Source of the DNA: GCA-2730975 sp937893275 | GTDB taxonomy: Bacteria; Verrucomicrobiota; Verrucomicrobiia; Opitutales; Seribacteraceae | NCBI GenBank assembly: GCA_963968595.1 | Contig: CAXAHJ010000004.1 | Span: 1-64,000 of the forward strand | Reading direction: 5' to 3' | DNA: 64,000 nt | In this document: positions 34,660 to 44,078 of the stretch, piece by piece | Position numbering within the stretch: position 1 is the stretch's first letter | Layout: the number at the start of each line of letters is the position of its first letter | Translations under genes and position numbers: made by a program | Notes under the pieces: generated by a model | Told to the model about the DNA's origin: nothing | The model's database searches: none | Seen by the model: only the letters and a program-made list of their open reading frames with translations

Positions 34660-35436
34660 TCAGGCCAATCCGCGATCGCTCTGACGGGCGAAGCTGATGA
34701 TTTCACCGGCGATGCTGCTATTCGCCAAATTTCCGTTTTCCAGCTCGGCAAGAGCTTGCTGACGATTCAATTCGCTCCGATAAAGAGCCTTGTATGTAGC
34801 ACGTGCAGCCTCGATCTCTTCACTGGAAAACCCCGTACGCTCCATGCCCACTTTGTTGATCGATCGAACCTCGGCGGGGGCGCCATCGGCTAACATAAAT
34901 GGCGGTACATCTTGAACCAGCTTGGCGCAAGCGGCCACCATGCTTTGACGACCCAGTCGACAAAATTGGTGAACGCCCGCATTCCAGCCGATATTCACGT
35001 GATCCCCCACCACCACGTGACCACCAAGAGCCGAATGGCTGCTCATGACCAAGTGATCGCCGACTATGCAGTCATGGGCCACATGACTATAAGCGAGGAA
35101 AACGTTGTCCGAGCCAATCTCCGTAGCATCCTCGGGGTTTGTAGCTACGTGGGCGGTGACGTATTCACGAAACACGTTTCGATCTCCCACCCTAAGCTTG
35201 GGCTGACCGCCCTGATACTTGAGGTCGTGCGTCATACCTCCGACGAGTGCGTAAGGATGAATATCGTTCTCTTTACCGAGAACGACGTCCCCCTCCACTG
35301 TAGCATGGTGACGAACCCGGCAACCATCTCCTATGGAAGCGTTGGAACCGATGTAGCAGAACGCTTCAATCACGACGTTCTCTCCCAATTCGGCACCCTT
35401 TTCTACGATTGCCTGTGAATGTATTTGAGTAGCCAC
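34660..35436 (-). CDS. lpxA: UDP-N-acetylglucosamine acyltransferase LpxA
   Basis: 258 residues, the usual length. The left-handed beta-helix hexapeptide repeats start at residue 3 (IHSQAIVEKGAELGENVVIE). The catalytic histidine lies in SHVAHDCIVG and the binding loop in LVGGMTHDLKY, with the C-terminal helical region after residue 190. It acylates UDP-GlcNAc at the 3-OH, the first step of lipid A synthesis in the cytoplasm. It lies 18 bases after lpxC-fabZ on the same strand, giving a compact lipid A unit and supporting an LPS-bearing outer membrane. Confidence 0.96.
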   Translation of the reverse strand: MATQIHSQAIVEKGAELGENVVIEAFCYIGSNASIGDGCRVRHHATVEGDVVLGKENDIHPYALVGGMTHDLKYQGGQPKLRVGDRNVFREYVTAHVATNPEDATEIGSDNVFLAYSHVAHDCIVGDHLVMSSHSALGGHVVVGDHVNIGWNAGVHQFCRLGRQSMVAACAKLVQDVPPFMLADGAPAEVRSINKVGMERTGFSSEEIEAARATYKALYRSELNRQQALAELENGNLANSSIAGEIISFARQSDRGLA

Positions 35437-35454
35437 TTCAGAAACGGGAAAAGG

Positions 35455-36801
35455 TCAAGAAGCCTCACTGGCATCGGCAAGAGCAAACATAAGTTGGGCG
35501 GAGGACACGACTTTACCATTAACCCGACACTCGGCGGAAGCGGTGGCAAGTTTGTCACCTCGCACCTTCTCAAGTTTGGCACTGATTTCAAGCTGATCCC
35601 CAGGCACTACGGGACGGCGAAACTTCACCTTGTCGGCGCTCATAAAGAAAGCCACCTTTCCTTCCGCTGATCCGCGACGCAGGAGCAACAACCCGGCAGC
35701 TTGGGCCATGGCTTCCAATTGAAGTACCCCGGGCATTACCGGCTGCCCTGGGAAATGTCCCGGAAAAAAGGGTTCGTTGATGCTGACGTTCTTTATAGCA
35801 ACCAAGCTTTCCTCGCCATCAATGGAGACCACTTTGTCGATCATCACGAAGGGAAAACGATGGGGCAGCACATCAAGCACTCGACGTATGTCGAGTGCCG
35901 TCTCATGAGCCTCCACATGAGCCTTCCCTTTCTGTTTCCCCGCCGCCCCCGCCTTCTTTTTTCCGGCACCTGCCATACGCTCGGCTAGCTTGGCGGTAAT
36001 CTCAGAATTGAGAGCATGACCGGGGCGGACACAGACTAGATGGGCTTTTAATGACTTCCCAAGAAGAGTCACGTCGCCAATTACATCGAGAATCTTGTGT
36101 CGCACGAACTCGTCTTCGAAGCGGAGAGGTTCCTTGGACAGAATTTTGTCACCCTTGATGACAATCGCGCTATCCAAGCTACCGCCCTGTATCTTTCCTA
36201 ATTTCAAGAGTTCCTCGATATCCTCGAAAATAGTGAAAGTGCGGGCAGGAGCAAGTTGAGCGACATAGGTCTCAGGATCAATGTCGATGGATAAATGTTG
36301 AACGTGTATGCCACGATCGTCGGCGGAAGTGCAGGTAATGCGAAACCCATCGTAAGGTAGCGCGATAATGGAACGATTCCCTGATGTAACGGAGATGGGT
36401 TCGTCCAAGACGAAATATTCCCGATCGGCGTCTTGCTCGACCGGTTCGGCCTCTTGCACCAAGTTTACGAAGGGTCGGGCGGAACCGTCCATAATCGGAG
36501 GTTCGCTGGCGTCCAATTCCACCACCGCATTATCCACCCCACAACCGGCAAGGGCACTCATGACATGCTCGATGGTATGCACCTTGGCATTGCCCTCGCT
36601 AATGGTTGTGCTCCGCACAAATTCAGTCGCGTTTTCAGATTTTGGCCGAATTTCGGGTTTTCCGAAAAGGTCCACCCTACGAAAGACGATACCAGCGTTT
36701 ACGTCAGCAGGCTTTAGGGTGAGCGTTACCGCTTCGCCCGTATGGAGAGATTTCCCCTTAAGACTGCGTTCTCTTAGAATTGACCTTTGCTTAGTCCCCA
36801 T
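35455..36801 (-). CDS. lpxC-fabZ: Bifunctional LpxC deacetylase-FabZ dehydratase
   Basis: 448 residues. The LpxC part (1 to about 280) has the zinc-site features TIEHVMSALAG, MDGSARPFV, RHKILDVIGDVTLLG and GHALN. A Lys/Ala/Gly-rich linker (about 275-300, AGKKKAGAAGKQKGK) leads to FabZ (about 305-448) with LPHRFPFVMIDKV, GHFPGQPVMPGVLQLEAMAQ and a hot-dog fold. LpxC removes the acetyl group in the committed step of lipid A synthesis; FabZ dehydrates 3-hydroxyacyl-ACP and so competes for LpxA substrate. The same fusion is known from Bacteroidetes and relatives. Confidence 0.95.
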   Translation of the reverse strand: MGTKQRSILRERSLKGKSLHTGEAVTLTLKPADVNAGIVFRRVDLFGKPEIRPKSENATEFVRSTTISEGNAKVHTIEHVMSALAGCGVDNAVVELDASEPPIMDGSARPFVNLVQEAEPVEQDADREYFVLDEPISVTSGNRSIIALPYDGFRITCTSADDRGIHVQHLSIDIDPETYVAQLAPARTFTIFEDIEELLKLGKIQGGSLDSAIVIKGDKILSKEPLRFEDEFVRHKILDVIGDVTLLGKSLKAHLVCVRPGHALNSEITAKLAERMAGAGKKKAGAAGKQKGKAHVEAHETALDIRRVLDVLPHRFPFVMIDKVVSIDGEESLVAIKNVSINEPFFPGHFPGQPVMPGVLQLEAMAQAAGLLLLRRGSAEGKVAFFMSADKVKFRRPVVPGDQLEISAKLEKVRGDKLATASAECRVNGKVVSSAQLMFALADASEAS

Positions 36802-36918
36802 ACACGGGGAATGATGTTACCCGAAGGTTGTTAGACTGTAAAGCCGTAAGCTTGATGAGGTTTCTACCTCAAGGCTTGCAAAACGAGTAGGTGGTCAGTA
36901 AATACAAGATTTAGGGAA

Positions 36919-37089
36919 ATGGCCATTATCAGTAAAACTAAGCGAAAGTACTTCAAGCGAATGTACTACCGAAAGATGGAGACACTCCTTCGGTCAAATT
37001 CATACAAGAAAACGATTGGTCGTTTCATAATAGCGATTTGCTTTGTCGTCTCGGGAATTCTTGCCGGACTACTTTATCTCGGAAGGTAA
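36919..37089 (+). CDS. Small basic single-pass membrane protein (56 aa)
   Basis: Starts with ATG at 36919 and reads MAIISKTKRKYFKRMYYRKM, then a hydrophobic helix FIIAICFVVSGILAGLLYLG and a stop at 37087. The basic N-terminus before one membrane helix gives a clear predicted orientation. AGGG precedes the ATG at short spacing. The function is unknown. It lies between divergent lpxC and the convergent LRR gene. Translation is plausible but unproven. Confidence 0.45.
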   Translation: MAIISKTKRKYFKRMYYRKMETLLRSNSYKKTIGRFIIAICFVVSGILAGLLYLGR

Positions 37090-37117
37090 TTCCTAAGTGA
37101 ACCGAGAGGTTCTAGTT

Positions 37118-38680
37118 TCACTCCGGAACAAGGGCTGCTTTCTCGTCGAATGCTCCAGACTTTAAAGTTTTAGCCCATGTCAGATAGTTAGCGATCTTAT
37201 CCTCAGGAGCCAAAGTGTCGTCTTGAGCAAAGTCATATAATCGTTCGTAGAGATTAACCTTTAGAAAATTCCCTAAACGGAGGTTGGCTACCTTATCCCC
37301 CATCAAAACGGCCAAAAGAGGACCCATTTCTGTTACTCGAGAATGTTGCTTGCCGAGAGTAACTCGATTGGAAGCTTCTCGAAACTGTTCTAGGAGCTCG
37401 AAAGTTTCAGCATCCTTCAAATCAAGATTGTTGGCGGCAATGCCCAAACGAGACAATTTTTTCAATCTTTTGATAGGACTGATGTCGGATACGAAGTTGC
37501 CGGAAAGACCCAGCACTCGAAGTTCGTCCAGATTGGCAACAGGTTGAATATCTGTGAAATGATTGTGCTGCAAATGGAGTTCGCGAAGCGAAGTCAGTTT
37601 CCTTAAGGCACGCAAATCACTGAGACGATTTTCGGTAAGGTAAAGGTATTCGAGATTGGTCATGTCGAAAAGCCCGCGAACATCCGACAAGTGGTTGTCG
37701 GACAAGACTAATCTCCGAAGAGAAGTGAAGTCCTTGAAATCGTTAGCGTTCTTTAGTTCATTTGCTCCAAGAAGTAGAATTTCTATGCTCGGCAAATTAG
37801 ACATGGAAGAGAGTTCGGTAATTCGGTTCTCGAAAAGATATAATTCTTTCAAACGAGAAAGGCCTTGGAGTTCGCCGAAGGGATCATGATCACGCTTCCC
37901 ATTGCCGCTGAAGTCCGAGAAAGGCTCATTGGCATCGAAAGATTTGTTCTTATTCTGATCCTCGTAAGGTTCTGATGCTCCCAGCTGGTTTCCTTGAAGA
38001 TGAAGAACTTCTAGGTTTTTGAGTTTTGAAATTCCTTCCAGATCGAGAAGACGATTGTTGGAGGCATCAAACATTCGTAGCGCACTGAAATTGCCAATGC
38101 CGCTCAGTCCACGGAGACGGTTGTTCGCGACTCGAAGCTCTTCCAGTTTCCATGGCGCCTTTTGCCGATTTGCATGAATGCCAACCAACTCGACTTTCAG
38201 TGCGTAGTTTTGCAAGGGTGTAAGTCGAGGAGCCTCAGATTCTATTCTTATTTCCTTAATCCGGCTAATCATTCTGATACTAGCTAAGAGACCTTCGGAA
38301 TCCAATTTCTTGAGGTCACGAATACGATTCCCGGAAAGATCCAATCGGCGCAGATGGGCCAATTCCGCAATCGGAGAGATATCCTCGATATGGTTGTCCC
38401 TAAGAACCAGTGAAGTAAGATTTTCCGCTGCTTCAAGACCGGTCAGGTCACGGATGCCGGCTCCATTCAATTCAAATCGCAAGAGTTTTGCGGCAACCAG
38501 TTCCTCGGTCAATTCACCTTGATCCACTTGAAGGGTTCGACTGAGCGCTTCCTCCAAGGCTGGTTCAGGAACGAAAAGAGGTTTTGCCTCGAGGTGCAAG
38601 GATGCCAAAACTGAAGCACACGCGATTGATAGCACGACCAAACGATTAGCGGACCAATCTCTGAGGGGAAGAAGAATCAT
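37118..38680 (-). CDS. Exported leucine-rich-repeat protein (internalin/SDS22-type)
   Basis: 520 residues. The N-terminal hydrophobic segment (LVVLSIACASVLASLHLEA) is a signal peptide. From about residue 75 to 430 there are more than ten LRR units of about 22 residues (LTSLVLRDNHIEDISPIAEL, LRRLDLSGNRIRDL, LEYLYLTENRLSDLRAL, LRELHLQHNHFTDIQPV, LRVLGLSGNFVSDISPI). One insert near residue 260 is rich in Asp and Asn (SFDANEPFSDFSGNGKRD), possibly a calcium loop. The C-terminal about 80 residues are helical and unrelated to LRRs. It is last in the yggS-to-LRR gene string, 35 bases after pyc. Confidence 0.85.
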   Translation of the reverse strand: MILLPLRDWSANRLVVLSIACASVLASLHLEAKPLFVPEPALEEALSRTLQVDQGELTEELVAAKLLRFELNGAGIRDLTGLEAAENLTSLVLRDNHIEDISPIAELAHLRRLDLSGNRIRDLKKLDSEGLLASIRMISRIKEIRIESEAPRLTPLQNYALKVELVGIHANRQKAPWKLEELRVANNRLRGLSGIGNFSALRMFDASNNRLLDLEGISKLKNLEVLHLQGNQLGASEPYEDQNKNKSFDANEPFSDFSGNGKRDHDPFGELQGLSRLKELYLFENRITELSSMSNLPSIEILLLGANELKNANDFKDFTSLRRLVLSDNHLSDVRGLFDMTNLEYLYLTENRLSDLRALRKLTSLRELHLQHNHFTDIQPVANLDELRVLGLSGNFVSDISPIKRLKKLSRLGIAANNLDLKDAETFELLEQFREASNRVTLGKQHSRVTEMGPLLAVLMGDKVANLRLGNFLKVNLYERLYDFAQDDTLAPEDKIANYLTWAKTLKSGAFDEKAALVPE

Positions 38681-38715
38681 TAGATTTATAAAAGTCGACC
38701 GCGATCGACAAAAGT

Positions 38716-41700
38716 TTAGCGAAAACGGGCCACAAGATCCTTTGATTCGACCGAGTCTCCTACATTCACTAAAATTGCGTCCACAACACCGTCGGCTTGA
38801 GCGTAGAGAGTGGTCTGCATCTTCATGGCTTCAAGCACGGCAATCTTGTCGCCCTTTTTAACAGGCTTGCCCACACTCGTGGAAATGCTGCTGATCATTG
38901 CTGGTATAGGAGCTCCGAGATGCAACAGGTTGGCGGGGTCGGCCTTCTCTCGAGCCTTGGTATCACCCTTGACGGAATTGTCGGGCACCAATGTCTGACG
39001 TGCCTTTCCATTGAGTTCGAAAGTGAGCACGCGAATCCCCTTTTCGTCAGGTTCGCCGACATGCAAAAGTTTTATAAAGAGGGTTTTGCCTTCCTCGATT
39101 TCAACCGAAATTTCCTCGCCTGGCTCAAGCCCGTGAAAAAAGGCTGTTGTTGGTAAAACGGAAATGTCGCTGAACTTTGCCCGGAAGGCAACAAAGTCCT
39201 GATGCACTTTCGGGTACATGATATGGGAGAAGAGGTCGTCATCACTCAGTTTTCGACCCAACTTTTTGGCAATGGCGGCCCCTTCCTTCACGAGATCGAG
39301 TTTGGGTACGGAAGCGCCAGGCCGTCCATGGATCGGCTTACGCTTACCCAAGATGGCCTTTCTTACCTTAGTGGGCCAACCACCGAGAGGTTGCCCAAGA
39401 TTACCGGAGAGCAGGTCTATGACCGACTCGGGGAAACCGGTTTCTTCGGGGAGATTAACCAAGTCATCAGGCTTGACACCCTTGGTGATGAGGAAGATAG
39501 CGAGATCGCCGACACTCTTGCTGCTAGGCGTCACCTTTACGATATTACCGAGCAGACGGTTTACCTCTCGATAGGTTTTTACGACGTCGGGCCAACGTTT
39601 GCCCAAGCCAAGAGCGGCCGCCTGCTCGCGAAGGTTGGTGTACTGCCCACCTGGCATTTGATGCTGGTAGACCTCGGCGCTCCCAAAGGGGGGCGAACTG
39701 TCGAAGGGAGCGTAATACTGTCGGACCGCTTCCCAGTAAATCGAAAGTTCGTTGAGACAATCCAAATCCAGTTTGGTAGCTCTTGGAGAATTGCGTAATG
39801 CATGGGCCACCGAGTTGAGGTTTGGCTGGCTGGTACAGCCCGACATCGAAGAAACTGCCAGATCCACCACGTCGACACCGGCTTCAGATGCCTTGAGTAC
39901 GGAAGCCGAAGCGATACCACTGGAGTCGTGCGTGTGAAAATGAATGGGGATACCGACTTCGTTTCGCAAAGCCTTCACTAGCTTGTAAGCGGCGACCGGA
40001 TGGCAAAGACCGGCCATATCCTTAATCGCGAGCAAATGGGCCCCCATCTTTTCGAGCTCCTTGGCCATATCGACATAATAGGAGAGCAAATACTTCTCTT
40101 CCGCTTTGTCCGTAAAATCGCCCGTAAAACAGATGGACGCCTCGCAAAGGGACTTTGTGTGTTCGCTGACGGTTTCTATGGCCACCTTCAAATTCGGCAG
40201 GTAGTTCAGGGAGTCGAAAACCCGAAAAACATCCATCCCCGCCTCCGAGGCGTGAATCACGAAATCCTTTACCACGTTGTCCGGGTAATTCGCGTAACCC
40301 ACGGCATTGGAACCGCGAAGAAGCATCTGAAAGAGGATGTTGGGAATCTTTTCACGAAGGGTTCGCAACCGCTCGTAGGGACACTCCCCGAGAAAACGCA
40401 TGCAGGTGTCGAAGGTGGCACCGCCCCACATTTCCAAACTGAATAGTTCCGAGGTTCTCCGCGCAATACAGTCGGCGACCTTGAGCATGTCGTAGGTGCG
40501 CATTCGGGCAGCAAACAAGGACTGGTGAGCATCGCGAAGAGTGGTATCGGTAACCAACAAGCTCTTCTGCTTACGTACCCACTCCGAAAATTTTTCGGGG
40601 CCCATTTCGACAAGTAAATCCTTAGTACCCTTGGGGATTTCGGATTTGTGATCATAGTCGGGTTCAATCAAGGGCAAGGGGGCACTGGAACGCTCCCTAC
40701 CCTTCACTTGGGGATTTCCGTTCACCACGACATCTCCAAGGTAGCTCAACAGTTTGGAAGCCCGGTCTCGACGAGGCTTGAACCTGAAGAGGGCCGGCGT
40801 CACGTCGATCATCGAGGTAGTCGCCTTTCCCTTGATGAATTTCTCTTGAGTAATGACGTTCTCCAGAAAAGGAATGTTGGTCTTGACCCCGCGAATACGC
40901 ATTTCCCGCAATGCCCTGTGCATTCGATCCAAAGCCAGAGGCAGGTTGGGACCCGAAGCCGTTATTTTCACGAGCAAGGAATCGTAAAAAGGCGTAATGA
41001 TAGCCCCCGTCTCGCCCATGGCGCCATCGAGTCGCACTCCAAAACCAGCCGCCGACCGATAATTCAGAATCTTGCCGTAGTCGGGAGCAAAGTCCTTTTC
41101 GGGGTCCTCGGTGGTTACTCGGCATTGAACAGCGCAACCGGTGCGGGGGATTTGATCCTGTCGAGGAATAGCCACTTCCTCTCCATGCAAGGAAAAGCCC
41201 TCGGCAATTAGGATTTGAGAGCGTACGATATCTATGCCCGTGATTTGCTCCGTCACCGTGTGCTCGACCTGGATACGGGGATTCATCTCAATGAAAAACC
41301 ACTCTCCCGTATCCATGTCCAAGAGGAACTCGACCGTACCCGCGTTGTCGTATCTTATCCCCTTGGCAAGCCTCACGGCCGCTCCGCACAGTTCGGCAAC
41401 CGTGTCATCGGGCAACCCAATGGAAGGAGCAACTTCAACCACTTTCTGGTAGCGCCGCTGGACCGAGCAATCCCGCTCGTGCAGGTGGACCACATTACCG
41501 TGCTTATCTCCAAGGATCTGCACTTCCAAGTGCTTTGCCCGCCTAATGTATCGCTCGAGAAACACGGCGGGGTTTCCAAATGCTTGATCCGCTTCGTTGC
41601 GAGCCTCCTCGAGGGAGGCCATCAAATCCTTTTCTTCCCTCACCACCCTCATTCCTCGACCTCCCCCGCCGAAAGCCGCCTTGATAATAAGAGGAAAACC

Positions 41701-42153
41701 GATCTTCTTGGCCCACTTTCTAGCCTCGGCGGGCTTGACTACCGGGTCGGGTGTAGCCGGCAAGGTAGGCACACCGGCCTGATCGGCAGCCTTGCGGGCA
41801 GCTACCTTGTCGCCCATCTGTTCCAATAGTTCGGGCCGCGGTCCGACAAAGGTCAGTCCCGCCTCGGAACAAGCGTAAGCGAAGGGAGCATTTTCGGAAA
41901 GAAAGCCATAGCCGGGATGGATGAGATCCACTCCCTTTTCCTTGGCAATCGAAACAACTCCTTCAATATCTAGATAGGCGGCTACGGGTCCCTTCCCCTT
42001 CCCTACGAGGTAAGCTTCGTCGGCTTTGAAGCGATGAACGCCAAAACGATCCTCTTCGGCGTAAACTGCAACTGTACGGAAGTTCAGTTCGGTTGCGCTG
42101 CGAAAAACACGCACAGCTATTTCGCTACGATTAGCGGCTAAAATTTTCTTCAT
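38716..42153 (-). CDS. pyc: Pyruvate carboxylase
   Basis: 1145 residues, the full length for a single-chain enzyme. The biotin carboxylase domain (1 to about 450) has KAAFGGGGRGMRVV and the usual ATP-grasp residues. The carboxyltransferase (about 530-800) has LLVTDTTLRDAHQSLFAARM. The C-terminal biotinyl domain has VLEAMKMQT with the biotinylated Lys at about 1111. It makes oxaloacetate from pyruvate, filling the citric acid cycle. Upstream is the prepilin peptidase gene (80 bases) and downstream the LRR gene, all on one strand. Confidence 0.96.
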   Translation of the reverse strand: MKKILAANRSEIAVRVFRSATELNFRTVAVYAEEDRFGVHRFKADEAYLVGKGKGPVAAYLDIEGVVSIAKEKGVDLIHPGYGFLSENAPFAYACSEAGLTFVGPRPELLEQMGDKVAARKAADQAGVPTLPATPDPVVKPAEARKWAKKIGFPLIIKAAFGGGGRGMRVVREEKDLMASLEEARNEADQAFGNPAVFLERYIRRAKHLEVQILGDKHGNVVHLHERDCSVQRRYQKVVEVAPSIGLPDDTVAELCGAAVRLAKGIRYDNAGTVEFLLDMDTGEWFFIEMNPRIQVEHTVTEQITGIDIVRSQILIAEGFSLHGEEVAIPRQDQIPRTGCAVQCRVTTEDPEKDFAPDYGKILNYRSAAGFGVRLDGAMGETGAIITPFYDSLLVKITASGPNLPLALDRMHRALREMRIRGVKTNIPFLENVITQEKFIKGKATTSMIDVTPALFRFKPRRDRASKLLSYLGDVVVNGNPQVKGRERSSAPLPLIEPDYDHKSEIPKGTKDLLVEMGPEKFSEWVRKQKSLLVTDTTLRDAHQSLFAARMRTYDMLKVADCIARRTSELFSLEMWGGATFDTCMRFLGECPYERLRTLREKIPNILFQMLLRGSNAVGYANYPDNVVKDFVIHASEAGMDVFRVFDSLNYLPNLKVAIETVSEHTKSLCEASICFTGDFTDKAEEKYLLSYYVDMAKELEKMGAHLLAIKDMAGLCHPVAAYKLVKALRNEVGIPIHFHTHDSSGIASASVLKASEAGVDVVDLAVSSMSGCTSQPNLNSVAHALRNSPRATKLDLDCLNELSIYWEAVRQYYAPFDSSPPFGSAEVYQHQMPGGQYTNLREQAAALGLGKRWPDVVKTYREVNRLLGNIVKVTPSSKSVGDLAIFLITKGVKPDDLVNLPEETGFPESVIDLLSGNLGQPLGGWPTKVRKAILGKRKPIHGRPGASVPKLDLVKEGAAIAKKLGRKLSDDDLFSHIMYPKVHQDFVAFRAKFSDISVLPTTAFFHGLEPGEEISVEIEEGKTLFIKLLHVGEPDEKGIRVLTFELNGKARQTLVPDNSVKGDTKAREKADPANLLHLGAPIPAMISSISTSVGKPVKKGDKIAVLEAMKMQTTLYAQADGVVDAILVNVGDSVESKDLVARFR

Positions 42154-42233
42154 TGAAAGACAGGCTATATGACTCTTGAGTAAAACGAAAACGGGGGGAC
42201 TATCGATGGCCTTTCAGCCTAAAGAACTCAACG

Positions 42234-43166
42234 TCAAAATGAAAACCGAGCAACATCCGAATCGAGAATCATCCGAAAGCTCTCGAACCACGGATCCACG
42301 AATGAAAAGAGTCCAAAGTGATAAATCAACGCCGCAGATGCAAGAAAAGGGCCAAAGGGTACTTCGACGCCCCATCCGACCTTAGCCTGCTCACCTGATT
42401 CATGCCCTTCGGGCCTGACCTTTTCCTGAGCCAAGGCTACGGGCAATAACATAATCGTACCGAGCAAGGCACCTCCGAAGATTGTAAACAAGGCGCCTTG
42501 CCAACCACAGAATGCCCCGATACATCCAAGCAACTTGACGTCGCCTTCCCCTAAGGCCTCCTTTCCCATCGCTTTTTCGGCAAGAAGGCCAATCCAATAA
42601 AGAGAGGCCGAGCCCACGAGAATCCCAAGCAGCGCATCCAAACCGGATTGAAAATGCTCTAATTTGCCTCCAACTTCTACACCCAATCGCATCGCGGGAA
42701 AGAAAAAGGCTAAGGCCAAGCCAATCAAGGCACCGCCTATACTGAAACGATCGGGAATGATAAAACTTTCAAGATCGGTCACAGCCGCCCCAATAAGCAA
42801 ACAGGCAAACACCGAGCCAATGAGAGCTTTCTCCGGATAAGCCCCGCCACCGAAAGTAAGAACCGCCCATGCAAAAGCCGCACCAGTCAATGCTTCCACG
42901 ATCCAATAACGCGAAGAAATCCTCGTGGCGCAGCAAGCTGCCTTCCCTCGCAATAAAAGCCATGAGAAAATGGGGATATTCAACCACCAGGGAATCGGAA
43001 CGTTGCAGGATGGGCATTTCGACCCGGGTCTCCACATTGATTCTTCACGGGGAATGCGGTAGGCGCAAACATTCAGGAAACTGCCGAAGACGCTTCCCAA
43101 GATAAAGGCCCAAACACCGGCAAAAGTCGGGTGTTCTTGGACAAAAGCCGATAACAGGAAATTCAT
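42234..43166 (-). CDS. Prepilin peptidase (type IV, A24 family)
   Basis: 310 residues, eight or so membrane helices. The N-terminal domain has GSVFGSFLNVCAYRIP and the first cysteine pair CPSC. The second pair is altered: instead of CxxC there is KAACCATRISSRY. The aspartate protease residues are present in TDLESFIIPD and GEGDVKLLG. The enzyme would cleave and N-methylate type IV prepilins or type II pseudopilins at the inner membrane. No pilin or secretion genes are nearby. Its ATG directly follows the aroE stop (TAAATG). Confidence 0.92.
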   Translation of the reverse strand: MNFLLSAFVQEHPTFAGVWAFILGSVFGSFLNVCAYRIPREESMWRPGSKCPSCNVPIPWWLNIPIFSWLLLRGKAACCATRISSRYWIVEALTGAAFAWAVLTFGGGAYPEKALIGSVFACLLIGAAVTDLESFIIPDRFSIGGALIGLALAFFFPAMRLGVEVGGKLEHFQSGLDALLGILVGSASLYWIGLLAEKAMGKEALGEGDVKLLGCIGAFCGWQGALFTIFGGALLGTIMLLPVALAQEKVRPEGHESGEQAKVGWGVEVPFGPFLASAALIYHFGLFSFVDPWFESFRMILDSDVARFSF

Positions 43167-44078
43167 TTAAGAGAGTTTTTTTCGAGCGGCCTCAAACATT
43201 GCGTCTATGGGAACATCCGTTCCGGTCCAAATAGAGAGGGAGCGAGCCGCTTGGTGAACTAGCATGGACAAACCGTTGGTCGCTCGCAAGCCGAGATCTC
43301 GCGCCTGCCGGAGCAAGGCGGTCTCCGCTGGATTGTAGACCATGTCGTAGACCTTAACTCCCATCGGCAACGCGGAGAGATCAAAAGGTGAAGGATCTTC
43401 GGGCCTCAATCCGAGAGAGGTCGCGTTGATGACGACGAGGTCACTTTGATGGGCAAATACTGATGATGCTTCGTCAAAACCGAAAGCCTGCACACTGGCG
43501 GCTTCATCGCCCACTTCGGGCAAAGCTGCTAGCAATTCGCCAAGCCGGTGAGACGAACGATTACCGATCCAAAGCTTGCGACAACCTCGAAGGAGACATT
43601 GAGCCGCCGCTGCTCGAGCAGCTCCGCCGGCACCCAGAAGAATCACCTTGGAGCCATCTAGGTCGACCTCCAACTCCTCACGAAGGGCTTGCTCCAAACC
43701 ATAACCGTCCGTATTGAAACCTCGCCATCCGGCGTCACTGGCCATCAAGGTATTGACAGCACCTATGGCTCTCGCCTCGGCACTCAGCTCAACCACTAAG
43801 TCGAGAGCTTGAATCTTGTGAGGAATCGTTAGGTTTAGTCCGCGAAATCCTGCCTTTAATAAGAGAGGCAACACCTCCGACAAACGCTCGGCTTCGACCT
43901 CTATGCGCCGATAACGCCATTTCGCGAAGCGGGGATCCGACTTCGCCATTTCGAACAAAGCTGCGTTATGGATTGCGGGACTAATGGAATGCCCGATCGG
44001 AAAACCGAGAACGGCGAGAGACATTCCCTCTTGGGATATGCCCGTCAAATCTTCAGGTCTTAAGATTTCCTCAGGCAT
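43167..44078 (-). CDS. aroE: Shikimate dehydrogenase
   Basis: 303 residues from the ATG at 44078, which has GTGAGG as ribosome site and overlaps the upstream stop; an upstream in-frame start is eight codons earlier. Motifs are standard: GFPIGHSISPAIHN, NLTIPHKIQAL with the catalytic Lys, GFNTDGYGLEQAL and the NADP fold LLGAGGAARAAAAQCL. It reduces 3-dehydroshikimate in aromatic amino acid synthesis. Confidence 0.95.
   Translation of the reverse strand: MPEEILRPEDLTGISQEGMSLAVLGFPIGHSISPAIHNAALFEMAKSDPRFAKWRYRRIEVEAERLSEVLPLLLKAGFRGLNLTIPHKIQALDLVVELSAEARAIGAVNTLMASDAGWRGFNTDGYGLEQALREELEVDLDGSKVILLGAGGAARAAAAQCLLRGCRKLWIGNRSSHRLGELLAALPEVGDEAASVQAFGFDEASSVFAHQSDLVVINATSLGLRPEDPSPFDLSALPMGVKVYDMVYNPAETALLRQARDLGLRATNGLSMLVHQAARSLSIWTGTDVPIDAMFEAARKKLS

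Noticed and set aside
36860..36885. Imperfect hairpin (CTTGATGAGGT/ACCTCAAG) between lpxC and the small membrane protein gene
   Set aside because: Short, with a bulge, no U-run, and no riboswitch-like or attenuator features around it.
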